The notes under the pieces were generated by a model, which was not told the origin of the DNA, made no database searches, and saw nothing but the letters and a program-made list of their open reading frames with translations. Position numbers and translations under genes: made by a program. Below, one piece after another: positions 1 to 6,219 of a stretch of 12,028 bases of DNA (the stretch's first letter is position 1; every line of letters starts with the position of its first letter). Source of the DNA: Acinetobacter sp. (GTDB taxonomy: Bacteria > Pseudomonadota > Gammaproteobacteria > Pseudomonadales > Moraxellaceae); assembly GCA_030152275.1 (NCBI GenBank), contig JASLHF010000178.1, forward strand, positions 1-12,028, written 5' to 3'.

Positions 1-1
1 T

Positions 2-511
2 GTAGAAAAACCCAGTACCGGGATTGAGCTTGCGCGCCGTTTTGACCGTTCAATGGGCTTTTTTTGGAATGCAACCCATCAGCAGATTTACCGTGAGCTG
101 AGCGCTATGCAGCAAAAAGGCTGGATCTCTCCGGTTGAAGATGATGACGCCAACAGCCGCAAAAAAACCTATCAAGTCGAACTTCAAGGCCGTACCGAAC
201 TCGCAGACTGGATGGTTAAACAAAGTCCGCCTGCCCAGCTGCGTGAAGAACTGATGGTGCGCCTGCGCGCAGAAGCGCAAATTGGCGGAAATACCGTATT
301 GCCAGAGCTGGAACGCCATTTACAGCTGCACCGCGATAATCTAAAACTATATCAAGCCATTTATGCTAAAGATTTTGCCCACACAAATGACCGTGACCGA
401 ACACTGTTCATTCATAAGCATATTTTGCAGCTGGGTATCGATTTAGAAATCGGCTGGATTAACTGGCTGGAACAGCTGATTCCAGCGCTAAAGGCTTTTG
501 ACCAAAACTGA
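2..511 (+). CDS. PadR-family transcriptional regulator (5' end cut by window edge)
   Basis: The frame is open from base 2 and reads VEKPSTGIELARRFDRS, then GFFWNATHQQIYREL. This is the winged helix-turn-helix signature of PadR regulators: a TG-x-ELARRF helix, then FWNATHQQIYREL as the recognition helix and wing. The KKTYQVELQGRTELADW segment is the end of the DNA-binding domain. The remaining residues (about 75-169) form the helical C-terminal dimerisation region, with an ELMVRLRAEA stretch and a closing GWINWLEQL helix. About 13 N-terminal residues should lie upstream of the window, judged from usual PadR length. The first ATG inside the window (53) falls within the HTH and is not the true start. 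PadR proteins are usually repressors that respond to small phenolic or other ligands. The target and ligand cannot be read here. The hydrolase 200 bp downstream on the same strand is a possible target, by position only. Confidence 0.88.
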   Translation, partial: VEKPSTGIELARRFDRSMGFFWNATHQQIYRELSAMQQKGWISPVEDDDANSRKKTYQVELQGRTELADWMVKQSPPAQLREELMVRLRAEAQIGGNTVLPELERHLQLHRDNLKLYQAIYAKDFAHTNDRDRTLFIHKHILQLGIDLEIGWINWLEQLIPALKAFDQN

Positions 512-570
512 TATTTAAACCTTCAGATCATGGCATGCCGGCTTTTATTCAATGTTCATTAAAACCGTGC

Positions 571-587
571 ATGACTTTATGAGTCAT
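571..587. repeat. Short inverted repeat between padR-like gene and hydrolase
   Basis: ATGACT (571-576) and AGTCAT (582-587) are perfect 6-bp arms around a 5-nt centre. The repeat sits about 140 bp upstream of the hydrolase start. It could be a regulator-binding site, possibly for the adjacent PadR protein, or a weak hairpin at the end of the padR-like transcript. There is no T-run, so it is not a standard terminator. A repeat this short may be chance. Confidence 0.25.
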
Positions 588-613
588 AAGCAAATACATA
601 TAAAGCCTGTTAG

Positions 614-640
614 TTGAAACTGCCGCCGCCTCGCTACACT
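614..640 (+). promoter_or_regulatory. Possible promoter of the first alpha/beta hydrolase
   Basis: TTGAAA (614-619) resembles a -35 box (5 of 6), and TACACT (635-640) matches 4 of 6 bases of a -10 box. The 15-nt spacer is shorter than ideal and GC-rich, so the assignment is weak. Just after it, TGTACA around 640 is self-complementary and could be part of an operator. Confidence 0.3.
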
Positions 641-700
641 GTACACAAGCAGGAACGAATCAGCGCGAAGACCGCTCAAATAAAACCAACTAATTGAATA

Positions 701-708
701 AAAAAGGA
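701..708 (+). promoter_or_regulatory. Ribosome binding site that decides the hydrolase start
   Basis: The AAAAAGGA stretch abuts an ATG at 709 with no spacing but lies 6 nt from the ATG at 715. It also follows the TTG at 694. The ATG at 715 is therefore the best start, and the longer readings are disfavoured. Confidence 0.6.
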
Positions 709-714
709 ATGTCT

Positions 715-1617
715 ATGCCCTACTACCGTATGCCTGACGGCGAACAGCTTTATGTGCGTGAATATGGCGCAGGACAGCCAGTACTGGTGCTTTCTGGTCT
801 AGGTATGCAAAGCTGGCAATGGCATCCTTTTTTATACCATTTGCGTGGTCAATTTAAGTTCATCATTCCAGACTGGCGCGGGTTTGGCCGTTCAGCGCAA
901 TGCCAAATCCCAGACATGGATGCCATTTCTAGCCATTGGCGCGATATTCATAGCCTGCTGGAACAGCTGCCATATAACAGTTACCGCATCATCGCCTATT
1001 CTATGGGCGCGACAACCGCCATGCACGGCATGCGGTATGGTGATTTTTCCAGTTATATTCACAGCTATCTGCACATTGACCAAACCCCAAAAATCCGTAC
1101 AGACAGCAGTTGGCCGTTTGGTCTATTCGGTGCGCATCACAGCCAATTTAATCAAATATTGAATTCAATTTCACAGGTCTTGAACCGCAATACCGGCAAA
1201 ACTGCTATCCAGCAAATGAATAAATCAGACCGTATTAGCCTGCTGCAAAGCTGGCTGAACTTTATTGATTTGCAGGCTGGCAGCAAAACTGCACCGTTTT
1301 TAATTAAACACGCCTTAAAGCGCCCTTTCCTTCAGCCATATGTATTACCCATACAGCGTTTAGATTATTTGAGCTGGTATATTGAAAATTATCTGTACCA
1401 TGAGGAAGATTACCGCGAAGCGCTCAGCCAGCTGCGGCAGTCTGCAGTATTTTTTATCGGCGAACAGTCCAAGCTGTATCCACCCGCAGGCCAGCACCAA
1501 GTCGCCGGCAATCTGCCAAATGCGCGCATTGTGTCCTTTCACAAATCTGGCCACACGCCGCTGTTGAGTGAGCCGCTAAAATTTTCACGGGAAATTAAAA
1601 AATTTCTAAATTTATAG
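715..1617 (+). CDS. Alpha/beta-fold hydrolase (300 aa)
   Basis: This is a single-domain cytoplasmic alpha/beta hydrolase of normal family length with no signal peptide. From the ATG at 715, VLVLSGLG (about 23-30) is the strand and oxyanion loop. IIPDWRGFGRS (50-60) is the conserved turn before helix B. IIAYSMGAT (92-100) is the nucleophile elbow with Ser96. SGHTPLLSEP (278-287) carries the catalytic His280. Two points depart from the textbook family: the elbow is A-Y-S-M-G instead of G-x-S-x-G, and the strand-6 motif reads IGEQSKLYP, so the usual Asp position is occupied by a serine (Ser252). Another acid such as Glu250 could take the role, or the reaction may differ. The substrate cannot be predicted. 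It sits between a PadR and a LysR gene on the same strand, and either could control it. The hydrolase fold is near certain; specificity is unknown. Confidence 0.88.
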   Translation: MPYYRMPDGEQLYVREYGAGQPVLVLSGLGMQSWQWHPFLYHLRGQFKFIIPDWRGFGRSAQCQIPDMDAISSHWRDIHSLLEQLPYNSYRIIAYSMGATTAMHGMRYGDFSSYIHSYLHIDQTPKIRTDSSWPFGLFGAHHSQFNQILNSISQVLNRNTGKTAIQQMNKSDRISLLQSWLNFIDLQAGSKTAPFLIKHALKRPFLQPYVLPIQRLDYLSWYIENYLYHEEDYREALSQLRQSAVFFIGEQSKLYPPAGQHQVAGNLPNARIVSFHKSGHTPLLSEPLKFSREIKKFLNL

Positions 1618-1626
1618 ATTTAGAAA
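1603..1626 (+). repeat. AT-rich inverted repeat spanning the hydrolase stop codon
   Basis: TTTCTAAAT (1603-1611) and ATTTAGAAA (1618-1626) are perfect 9-bp arms around a 6-nt loop that contains most of the TAG stop. The stem has only two G-C pairs and no following T-run, so termination would be weak at best. It may act as an mRNA 3' hairpin or be incidental to AT-rich sequence. Confidence 0.3.
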
Positions 1627-1664
1627 CTTCTTGGCTAAAATGACGGCTAGATCTTAAATATTCA

Positions 1665-1712
1665 TTGACATTTTGCAACGTTTATATTTAATTTCCATAT
1701 ATTGTTGCAAAA
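1665..1712 (+). promoter_or_regulatory. LysR-gene promoter with embedded 9-bp inverted repeat (likely autoregulatory operator)
   Basis: TTGACA (1665-1670) is a consensus -35 box. TTTAAT (1687-1692) is a 5-of-6 -10 box at 16-nt spacing. TTTTGCAAC (1671-1679) and GTTGCAAAA (1704-1712) form a perfect inverted repeat. One arm lies in the spacer and the other lies just past the expected start of transcription. The arm centres are 33 bp apart, close to three helical turns. LysR-type proteins commonly bind such dyads and repress their own genes. The role here is inferred. Confidence 0.6.
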
Positions 1713-1725
1713 ATGGAATATCAAA

Positions 1726-2631
1726 ATGCTTAGCGATTTGGATGATTTTTATTGTTTTGCCCAAGTGGTCGAACATGGCGGTTTTAGCGCTGCCGAACGC
1801 GCCACTGACATCCCAAAGTCCAAATTGAGCCGCAGGGTATACAATTTAGAAGAACGCTTAGGCGTGCGCCTCATCCAGCGCAGTTCACGGCATTTTGCAG
1901 TGACAGATATCGGCATGAATATATACCGCCATGCGCAAGTGATGATGAATGCAGCTCAGGCTGCCCATGATTTGGTTGACCACCTTAGCACAAAGCCGCG
2001 CGGAGTAATTAAAGTCAGCCTGCCAGTTTCAATCGCGCAAAATGAAATGGCCAAAGTTTTGCCGCAATTTTTGAAAATGTATCCGGAAATTAAAATACAA
2101 ATGATGGTGACTAACCGCCGCGTAGACATCATCAATGAAGGCTTTGATATTGCGCTTCGCGTGCGTGACAATTTAGATGATGACCCTAATTTAGTTCTCC
2201 GTAAATTTGAAAGCATCGAACAGCACCTGTTTGCCAGCCAAGCCTACTTAAATCAATTTGGCGACTTGAAACAGCCTGAAGATTTAAGTGAGCATCATAT
2301 TTTAAGCATGGCAGACGAACATTTAGACCAGCATATTGTGGTGCATGATGATCAGCAGCAGCAAAAGAAGATTCGGGTCAATCCTATCGTGATGGGTTCG
2401 GATTTAAGCATGCTGGCCAAACTGGCCTGTCAGGATTGCGGTATTGCGCTGCTTCCGGATACCATTGTGCAAGAGCATCTGCAGTCTGGCGCACTGGTGC
2501 GGGTCTTACCAAAGTGGAAAGCGCCCCACGGTATTTTCCATGCAGTTTACCCTTCTCGCCGCGGCCTGCTGCCAGCAGTTCGTGTATTTATTGACCACTT
2601 GGTCGAACAGTTCAGCCGTCCAAAAACATAA
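1726..2631 (+). CDS. LysR-family transcriptional regulator (301 aa)
   Basis: The protein has the standard LysR plan. An N-terminal winged helix-turn-helix spans about residues 3-62 (DFYCFAQVVEHGGFSAAER, PKSKLSRRVYNLEERLGVRL, then FAVTDIG). A linker helix reaches about residue 88. A periplasmic-binding-protein-like effector domain starts at GVIKVSLPVS (93-102) and ends near residue 296. The effector domain resembles the CrgA/AaeR-type branch, with NEGFDIALRVRDNLDDDPNLVLRK (about 137-160) and CGIALLPDTIVQEHL (238-252). The 301-residue length is typical. The TTG codons further upstream lie inside the inverted repeat, so the ATG at 1726 is preferred; GGA at 1714-1716 is a plausible ribosome site. 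The co-inducer and target genes are unknown. The gene is not divergent from a partner, which makes the self-directed operator at its promoter the most visible target. Confidence 0.93.
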   Translation: MLSDLDDFYCFAQVVEHGGFSAAERATDIPKSKLSRRVYNLEERLGVRLIQRSSRHFAVTDIGMNIYRHAQVMMNAAQAAHDLVDHLSTKPRGVIKVSLPVSIAQNEMAKVLPQFLKMYPEIKIQMMVTNRRVDIINEGFDIALRVRDNLDDDPNLVLRKFESIEQHLFASQAYLNQFGDLKQPEDLSEHHILSMADEHLDQHIVVHDDQQQQKKIRVNPIVMGSDLSMLAKLACQDCGIALLPDTIVQEHLQSGALVRVLPKWKAPHGIFHAVYPSRRGLLPAVRVFIDHLVEQFSRPKT

Positions 2632-2639
2632 TTCTAATC

Positions 2640-2672
2640 GCACAGTTGAGTGGGCTTAGTGCTGAACTGTGC
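2640..2672 (+). repeat. Inverted repeat just after the LysR gene
   Basis: GCACAGTT (2640-2647) pairs with AACTGTGC (2665-2672) across a 17-nt loop, and two further inner pairs are possible past a G-G mismatch. It lies 9 nt after the LysR stop. It lacks a real T-run downstream, so it may be a 3'-end-protecting hairpin or a weak terminator. Confidence 0.4.
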
Positions 2673-2716
2673 AGATAAAATATAATGCTCACAACTATAC
2701 GCTAGAAATAAAGAGC

Positions 2717-2747
2717 AAAAAAAAGCCTATCCAAGAGAGGATAGGCT
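2717..2747 (-). terminator. Rho-independent terminator, minus strand
   Basis: AGCCTATCC (2724-2732) and GGATAGGCT (2739-2747) form a perfect 9-bp stem with a 6-nt loop. Read on the minus strand the stem is followed by eight T residues (2717-2724). It therefore terminates leftward transcription from map or from the short frame at 2814-2942. It may also slow rightward transcription leaving the LysR gene, though without a T-run on that side. It lies about 210 nt beyond the map stop, further than usual for a terminator belonging to map alone. Confidence 0.8.
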
Positions 2748-2813
2748 GAAACTTTAAAATCAGAAACTACAGCAGATTCTGTACGGCTAGAATATAAAGA
2801 AAAACGCCATCCG

Positions 2814-2942
2814 TTAAATAGAAATAAGCTCTAAGTCGATATTTTCCATTTCTCGAAAGTCTTTATTTTCAGTACATGCGAACCACCACTTATCGGTTTT
2901 AAATATTTGTTTATTTCTCAACCTATTCAATTCGACTAAAGT
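2814..2942 (-). pseudogene. Possible C-terminal remnant of a lost gene
   Basis: A 42-residue minus-strand frame is bounded upstream by TAG and ends at TAA. It contains DKWWFACTENKDFREMENID and finishes in LELISI. The mix of Trp, Cys, acidic and basic residues looks more like protein than random AT-rich translation. It has no ATG near its beginning, only TTG codons, and no ribosome site. It sits directly between map and the terminator at 2717-2747 and would explain why that terminator is so far from map. I do not recognise the family. A chance open frame of this length is possible. Confidence 0.3.
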
Positions 2943-2955
2943 CTAAACTTAAATT

Positions 2956-3750
2956 TCAAATCGAAGGATATTCGCCTGTGCCTTCTGGCCAAGGAGAAAG
3001 CAATTCAAAACCATGTTCAGTTACTGCCACCATATGTTCCCATTGCGCGGACAGTGAACGGTCAGCTGTTACCACAGTCCATCCATCTTTCAGCTCTTTG
3101 GTACGGGCTTTGCCGGCATTGATCATCGGCTCGATGGTAAATACCATGCCTTCTTTCAGCTTAACACCCTGACCCGGCTGGCCATAATGCAGCACGCTTG
3201 GCTGTTCATGATAAACCTTGCCAATGCCATGACCGCAGTATTCACGCACAATGGTATAACCTTCCCGCTGCGCCACAGTTTGAATCGCATGGCCAACATC
3301 GCCTAAAGTTGCGCCCGGCTTAACAGCATGAATGCCTGCCACCATAGCTTCATAAGTTGTATCCACCAAACGTTTCGCTTCTGGTTTTACTGTGCCGACA
3401 TAATACATGCGGCTGGTATCGCCAAAATAGCCATCTTTAATGATCGCAACGTCAATATTAATAATATCGCCATCATTCAATACCGTTTTTGGCGAAGGAA
3501 TACCATGACAGACCACTTCATTAGGTGAAATACAGGTAGTTTTGGTATAGCCGTAATAACCAATATTGGCTGGAATGACTTTTAAAGTATTCACAATAAA
3601 ATCATTGCAGATATCATCTAAATATTCGGTGGTGACGCCAGGCTTGACATACTTCCCGATCATTTCTAAAACTTGTGCAGCCAAACGGCCCGAAATGCGT
3701 AAATTTTCGATGTCCTGCTCAGTTTTAATGGTGATACTGGAAGCTTTCAT
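2956..3750 (-). CDS. map: Type I methionine aminopeptidase
   Basis: This cytoplasmic dinuclear metalloenzyme removes the initiator methionine from new proteins. All five metal ligands are present with family spacing: Asp100 (NIDVA), Asp111 (GDTSRMY), His174 (CGHGIG), Glu207 (FTIEPM) and Glu238 (WEHM). His82 in the VVCHGIP motif is the substrate-binding histidine. The 264-residue length matches the E. coli-type enzyme, with a three-residue offset in numbering. The start is supported by a GAGGA ribosome site (minus strand of 3758-3762) 7 nt before the ATG. The gene stands alone rather than beside rpsB, which is common in Acinetobacter, where more than one map copy can occur; whether this is the essential copy cannot be told. 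It is divergent from brnQ and has its own promoter. Confidence 0.95.
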   Translation of the reverse strand: MKASSITIKTEQDIENLRISGRLAAQVLEMIGKYVKPGVTTEYLDDICNDFIVNTLKVIPANIGYYGYTKTTCISPNEVVCHGIPSPKTVLNDGDIINIDVAIIKDGYFGDTSRMYYVGTVKPEAKRLVDTTYEAMVAGIHAVKPGATLGDVGHAIQTVAQREGYTIVREYCGHGIGKVYHEQPSVLHYGQPGQGVKLKEGMVFTIEPMINAGKARTKELKDGWTVVTADRSLSAQWEHMVAVTEHGFELLSPWPEGTGEYPSI

Positions 3751-3778
3751 GGCTTTTTCCTCAAATTTAATGCAAGTG

Positions 3779-3784
3779 ATTATA
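3779..3784 (-). promoter_or_regulatory. -10 box of the map promoter
   Basis: On the minus strand the hexamer is TATAAT, a perfect -10 match, 29 nt before the map start codon. Transcription would begin near 3772, giving a leader of about 20 nt. No good -35 hexamer is visible at 16-18 nt spacing. Confidence 0.5.
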
Positions 3785-3977
3785 GACCTTTATTCTGCAA
3801 TTTTGTTTTTTTAGCGCTTTAAACGATAAATTGGGGTATTTTCTGACCTCAGCATTTGTTTGTTTTATCAACAATTAAAATTTCATCAATAAAAATCATG
3901 AGCTTGCTTAAACTTTTTTGTATGATTAAAAATTAATGAATTTTAGTCAGAATCAATTATATAAGTTAAACCTATTG

Positions 3978-4085
3978 ATGAATTTCAACATATGGACAAA
4001 TAATATTATAAAAAAAATTAATAGGAGGTATAAAATAAACTCCCAAAAAGTGCTCAAATCTACTAAAATTCCCAGCTTTGGTTGA
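3978..4085 (+). other. Short open frame in the brnQ leader (35 codons)
   Basis: An ATG at 3978 opens a 35-codon frame that ends at TGA 4083-4085, 18 nt before the brnQ ATG and in the same frame as brnQ. The peptide begins MNFNIWTNNIIKKINRRYK and has six isoleucines. It has no Shine-Dalgarno sequence of its own, and the isoleucines are not clustered as in classical attenuator peptides. It could be a translated leader that couples to brnQ, or simply an open stretch in AT-rich DNA. Confidence 0.2.
4023..4043 (+). promoter_or_regulatory. Orphan Shine-Dalgarno-like AGGAGGT with TATAAA, upstream of brnQ
   Basis: AGGAGGT (4023-4029) is an almost ideal anti-16S match but is followed by no start codon within range; the next codons are ATA AAA TAA. 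GGAG (4024-4027) can pair with CTCC (4040-4043), which would hide it. The overlapping TATAAA (4029-4034) could instead be a -10 box for brnQ with transcription starting near 4041, though no good -35 is visible. Which reading is right cannot be settled by eye. Confidence 0.35.
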
Positions 4086-4103
4086 ATCCTCTCCCTTAAT
4101 TTT

Positions 4104-5390
4104 ATGACAAATCTCCGTACACGGGATATTGTTGCCTTAGGTTTTATGACCTTTGCGCTGTTTATTGGCGCCGGCAACATTATTTTCCCACCGATTGTGG
4201 CACAGCAAGCCGGTGAACATGTATGGCTGGCTGCTATCGGTTTCTTAATTACCGCAGTTGGCCTGCCTGTAATTACCATTGTTGCATTGTCACGTGTAGA
4301 AGGCTCTATACAGCTGCTCAGCTCTCCTCTTGGTAAAGCTGCCAGCATTTTACTCACTGTCATCTGCTATTTAGCTGTTGGCCCGCTGTTTGCAACACCG
4401 CGTACTGCTACTGTTTCATACGAAATTGGCTTTTCATCGTATTTTGGCGACTCATCCAGCAGCCTGCTGATCTACAGCGCAATCTATTTTGCTTTAGTCA
4501 CTCTGGTTTCGCTCTACCCAAACAAAATTTTAGATACGGTTGGCTATTTCCTATCGCCGTTAAAAATTTTGGGGCTAACCATACTTGGCCTTTCAGCATT
4601 TTTTATTCCTGCTGGTCAGATCCATCCTGCGATTAATAATTATGTTGCTAGTCCAGTCTCCGAAGGTATCGTCAACGGTTATCTCACCATGGATACTTTG
4701 GGCGCTTTGGTTTTTGGCATCGTGATTGTGCGTGCAATTCAATCCCGCGGCGTCAGTGACAAAAAACTGGTTACAAAATATGCCGTCATTGCCAGCCTTA
4801 TTTCCGGCATTGGTCTGACTTTAGTCTATATCAGCCTCTTCAAACTAGGCATGGGCAGCCATGAAATTGCCCCAAACGCAGCGAACGGCGCAGTGATCCT
4901 GCACGCATATGTTCAGCACGCTTTTGGCAATATGGGCGCATATTTTCTTTCAGCGATGATTTTCATTGCCTGCATGGTGACAGCGATTGGCTTAACCTGC
5001 GCATGCGCTGAATATTTCTCTAGTTTAACCAAAGTCCCTTATAAAATTTTTGTATTTATTCTAGTTGGCTTCTCATTTGTTATTTCAAATTTAGGCTTAA
5101 CTAAGCTGATTGCGGTATCCGTACCAGTGCTCAGTGCAATTTATCCGCCTGCAATTGTGGTCATTTTATTGAGTTTTCTTAATAAATTCTTTAACCATCC
5201 TGCACGTGTCATTACACCAGTCACTGCTGTTGCACTGATTTTTGGTATTTTTGAGGGATTGAAAGTCGCTGGTTTTGAATTGCCTGAACTGTTGCAAAAT
5301 CTACCGCTGAATGAACAAAATTTGGCATGGTTTATACCATCACTAATCGTATTGGCCGTGGCCGCGGTAATTGACAAAGCTCATAAATAA
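4104..5390 (+). CDS. brnQ: Branched-chain amino acid:Na+ symporter (LIVCS/BrnQ family)
   Basis: This integral inner-membrane carrier imports leucine, isoleucine and valine with sodium. Its 428 residues and about 12 hydrophobic helices fit the BrnQ family. Family motifs in order are GFMTFALFIGAGNIIFPP (13-30), GPLFATPRTATVSYE (93-107), GYLTMDTLGAL (192-202) and SVPVLSAIYPPAI (339-351). The short charged ends (MTNLRTRD and DKAHK) face the cytoplasm by the usual topology. The ATG at 4104 is preferred because the family protein starts just before the TRDIVALGF segment. It has no Shine-Dalgarno sequence: the preceding bases are pyrimidine-rich, and the only strong site is 74 nt upstream. That suggests control at translation or initiation without a strong site. 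It is divergent from map and followed by hairpins at 5407-5437 and 5458-5480. Confidence 0.95.
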   Translation: MTNLRTRDIVALGFMTFALFIGAGNIIFPPIVAQQAGEHVWLAAIGFLITAVGLPVITIVALSRVEGSIQLLSSPLGKAASILLTVICYLAVGPLFATPRTATVSYEIGFSSYFGDSSSSLLIYSAIYFALVTLVSLYPNKILDTVGYFLSPLKILGLTILGLSAFFIPAGQIHPAINNYVASPVSEGIVNGYLTMDTLGALVFGIVIVRAIQSRGVSDKKLVTKYAVIASLISGIGLTLVYISLFKLGMGSHEIAPNAANGAVILHAYVQHAFGNMGAYFLSAMIFIACMVTAIGLTCACAEYFSSLTKVPYKIFVFILVGFSFVISNLGLTKLIAVSVPVLSAIYPPAIVVILLSFLNKFFNHPARVITPVTAVALIFGIFEGLKVAGFELPELLQNLPLNEQNLAWFIPSLIVLAVAAVIDKAHK

Positions 5391-5406
5391 ATTATAGCGC
5401 TGTCTA

Positions 5407-5437
5407 AAAATCTGCATTTTACCCAAATGAAGATTTT
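5407..5437 (+). terminator. Hairpin after brnQ, possible terminator
   Basis: AAAATCT (5407-5413) pairs with AGATTTT (5431-5437). After one G-A mismatch, CATTT (5415-5419) pairs with AAATG (5425-5429) around a TACCC loop. The 3' arm ends in TTTT. It starts 16 nt after the brnQ stop. The stem is AT-rich, so efficiency is uncertain. Confidence 0.4.
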
Positions 5438-5475
5438 GAACCGATGACTGATAAATGCTGCATTTTATCCAAATG
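5412..5475 (+). repeat. 18-bp direct repeat (two copies, one mismatch) after brnQ
   Basis: CTGCATTTTACCCAAATG (5412-5429) and CTGCATTTTATCCAAATG (5458-5475) differ at one base and start 46 bp apart. Each copy holds the CATTT/AAATG hairpin core. The second copy is followed by CTTTTATTTG, so the pair may be tandem terminators or a small duplication. Confidence 0.6.
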
Positions 5476-5868
5476 TGCTTTTATTTGTCACACTGCTCCA
5501 ATTTAGGCCACGTATGCATACACTTTTTTATGGCTTCCACACCAAAAATAAAAATTAGACACATCTGCTTACAATTAATACAAATACAATGATCAATTAC
5601 AAAAGAATTAAAATTCAATAACTTTAGTCCAAAGAATGCTTACATTTTATTCATTTTTCATGCATAAATTAAAGATATACTTTTCTGTTCTTCGGATCTA
5701 TGTACTTGGTATATATATTGCTTAGCTCTTATTGAACTGAATCATGCTTAAATTTTACGCTATACCTTGCAACCCTGCTTGGTACACATAAAGGGAACAT
5801 TATTTCGTTAAATGATAGAGTTATTTTCTATATCAAATGAACTAACATAGATATATGACAAAATTATG

Positions 5869-5916
5869 ACATTTACTATTGAAATGCTCTGAAATAAGCA
5901 GTACAACAGTAAATGT
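5869..5916 (+). promoter_or_regulatory. Promoter of the 81-aa membrane protein, flanked by a 9-bp inverted repeat
   Basis: TTGAAA (5879-5884) and TACAAC (5902-5907) are 5-of-6 and 4-of-6 matches to -35 and -10 boxes with exactly 17 nt between them. ACATTTACT (5869-5877) ends one base before the -35 box, and its perfect complement AGTAAATGT (5908-5916) begins directly after the -10 box. Repeat arms bracketing a promoter this tightly suggest a repressor site. Confidence 0.5.
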
Positions 5917-5921
5917 ATAGC

Positions 5922-5947
5922 TTACTAAAATAATTGGATTTTAGTAA
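5922..5947 (+). repeat. Leader hairpin before the 81-aa membrane protein
   Basis: TTACTAAAA (5922-5930) and TTTTAGTAA (5939-5947) form a perfect 9-bp stem with an 8-nt loop, 10 nt ahead of the ribosome site. It falls within the expected transcript. Its AGTAA core repeats the core of the promoter-flanking arms, so it could equally be a second protein-binding dyad. Confidence 0.55.
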
Positions 5948-5957
5948 AAAACAACAA

Positions 5958-5964
5958 AAGGAGG
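5958..5964 (+). promoter_or_regulatory. Strong ribosome binding site deciding the ATG at 5972
   Basis: AAGGAGG lies 7 nt before the ATG at 5972, which is ideal spacing. An in-frame GTG at 5966 would be only 1 nt away and is rejected as the start. Confidence 0.8.
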
Positions 5965-5971
5965 GGTGGAG

Positions 5972-6217
5972 ATGTTATCCGTACATTTCAATAAAGAATT
6001 CTTCATTAACGCTCTAAAGGCCAATAAAAACATGGTGACTTTTTTAAGCACCACTATTGCGCTGATGCTAACGTTATTGATTCAAGGATTAATGCAAGGA
6101 AACTTAAGACTTGAATATTTTGGTTATGCCTTAATTGTATCAATGGCTTTTTTTATATGGTCAGTGGTCGACACCAAATACCGCAGCAAAAAGTGTGAAA
6201 GCTGCTTAGAAGAATAG
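5972..6217 (+). CDS. Small two-helix membrane protein with C-terminal CxxC (81 aa), function unknown
   Basis: The protein has an N-terminal amphipathic segment with Lys residues (about 1-20), a first membrane helix at about 21-41 (TFLSTTIALMLTLLIQGL), a short loop GNLRLE, a second helix at about 49-66 (FGYALIVSMAFFIWSVV) and a charged tail DTKYRSKK ending CESCLEE. By the positive-inside rule both ends lie in the cytoplasm as a helical hairpin. Cys75 and Cys78 form a CxxC pair that could bind metal or be redox-active, but a single pair is weak evidence. The very good ribosome site and well-formed promoter argue that it is a real, translated gene. I do not recognise a family. It stands alone between long gene-free stretches. 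The hairpins before and after it suggest a short, tightly bounded transcript. Confidence 0.75.
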   Translation: MLSVHFNKEFFINALKANKNMVTFLSTTIALMLTLLIQGLMQGNLRLEYFGYALIVSMAFFIWSVVDTKYRSKKCESCLEE

Positions 6218-6219
6218 AC

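Larger units (their letters stand above)
2632..2955. other. Intergenic region between lysR-type gene and map
   Basis: This 324-bp convergent space holds a long-loop inverted repeat (2640-2672), a minus-strand terminator (2717-2747) and a short minus-strand open frame without a proper start (2814-2942). I see no tRNA or other RNA gene in it. Confidence 0.6.
5391..5878. other. Long AT-rich gene-free region after brnQ
   Basis: Apart from the tandem hairpins just after brnQ and a 10-bp palindrome GTATGCATAC (5512-5521), I see no gene, RNA gene or mobile-element end here. Stop codons are dense in all frames. The last part passes into the regulatory region of the small membrane protein. Confidence 0.5.

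Noticed and set aside
53..511. Taking ATG at 53 as the start of the PadR-type gene
   Set aside because: The frame is open to base 2 and encodes the first half of the PadR helix-turn-helix, so the true start is outside the window.
571..587. The dyad upstream of the first hydrolase as a definite PadR operator
   Set aside because: Six-base arms are expected by chance in 12 kb and no typical PadR operator spacing is evident; it is listed only as a weak repeat.
845..1162. A 105-codon plus-strand frame inside the first hydrolase
   Set aside because: It lies out of frame within a clear alpha/beta hydrolase gene, has no ribosome site and no recognisable domain.
3953..4363. A 136-codon minus-strand frame across the brnQ start
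   Set aside because: It overlaps the conserved N-terminus of BrnQ on the opposite strand, has no ribosome site and reads as an antisense shadow.
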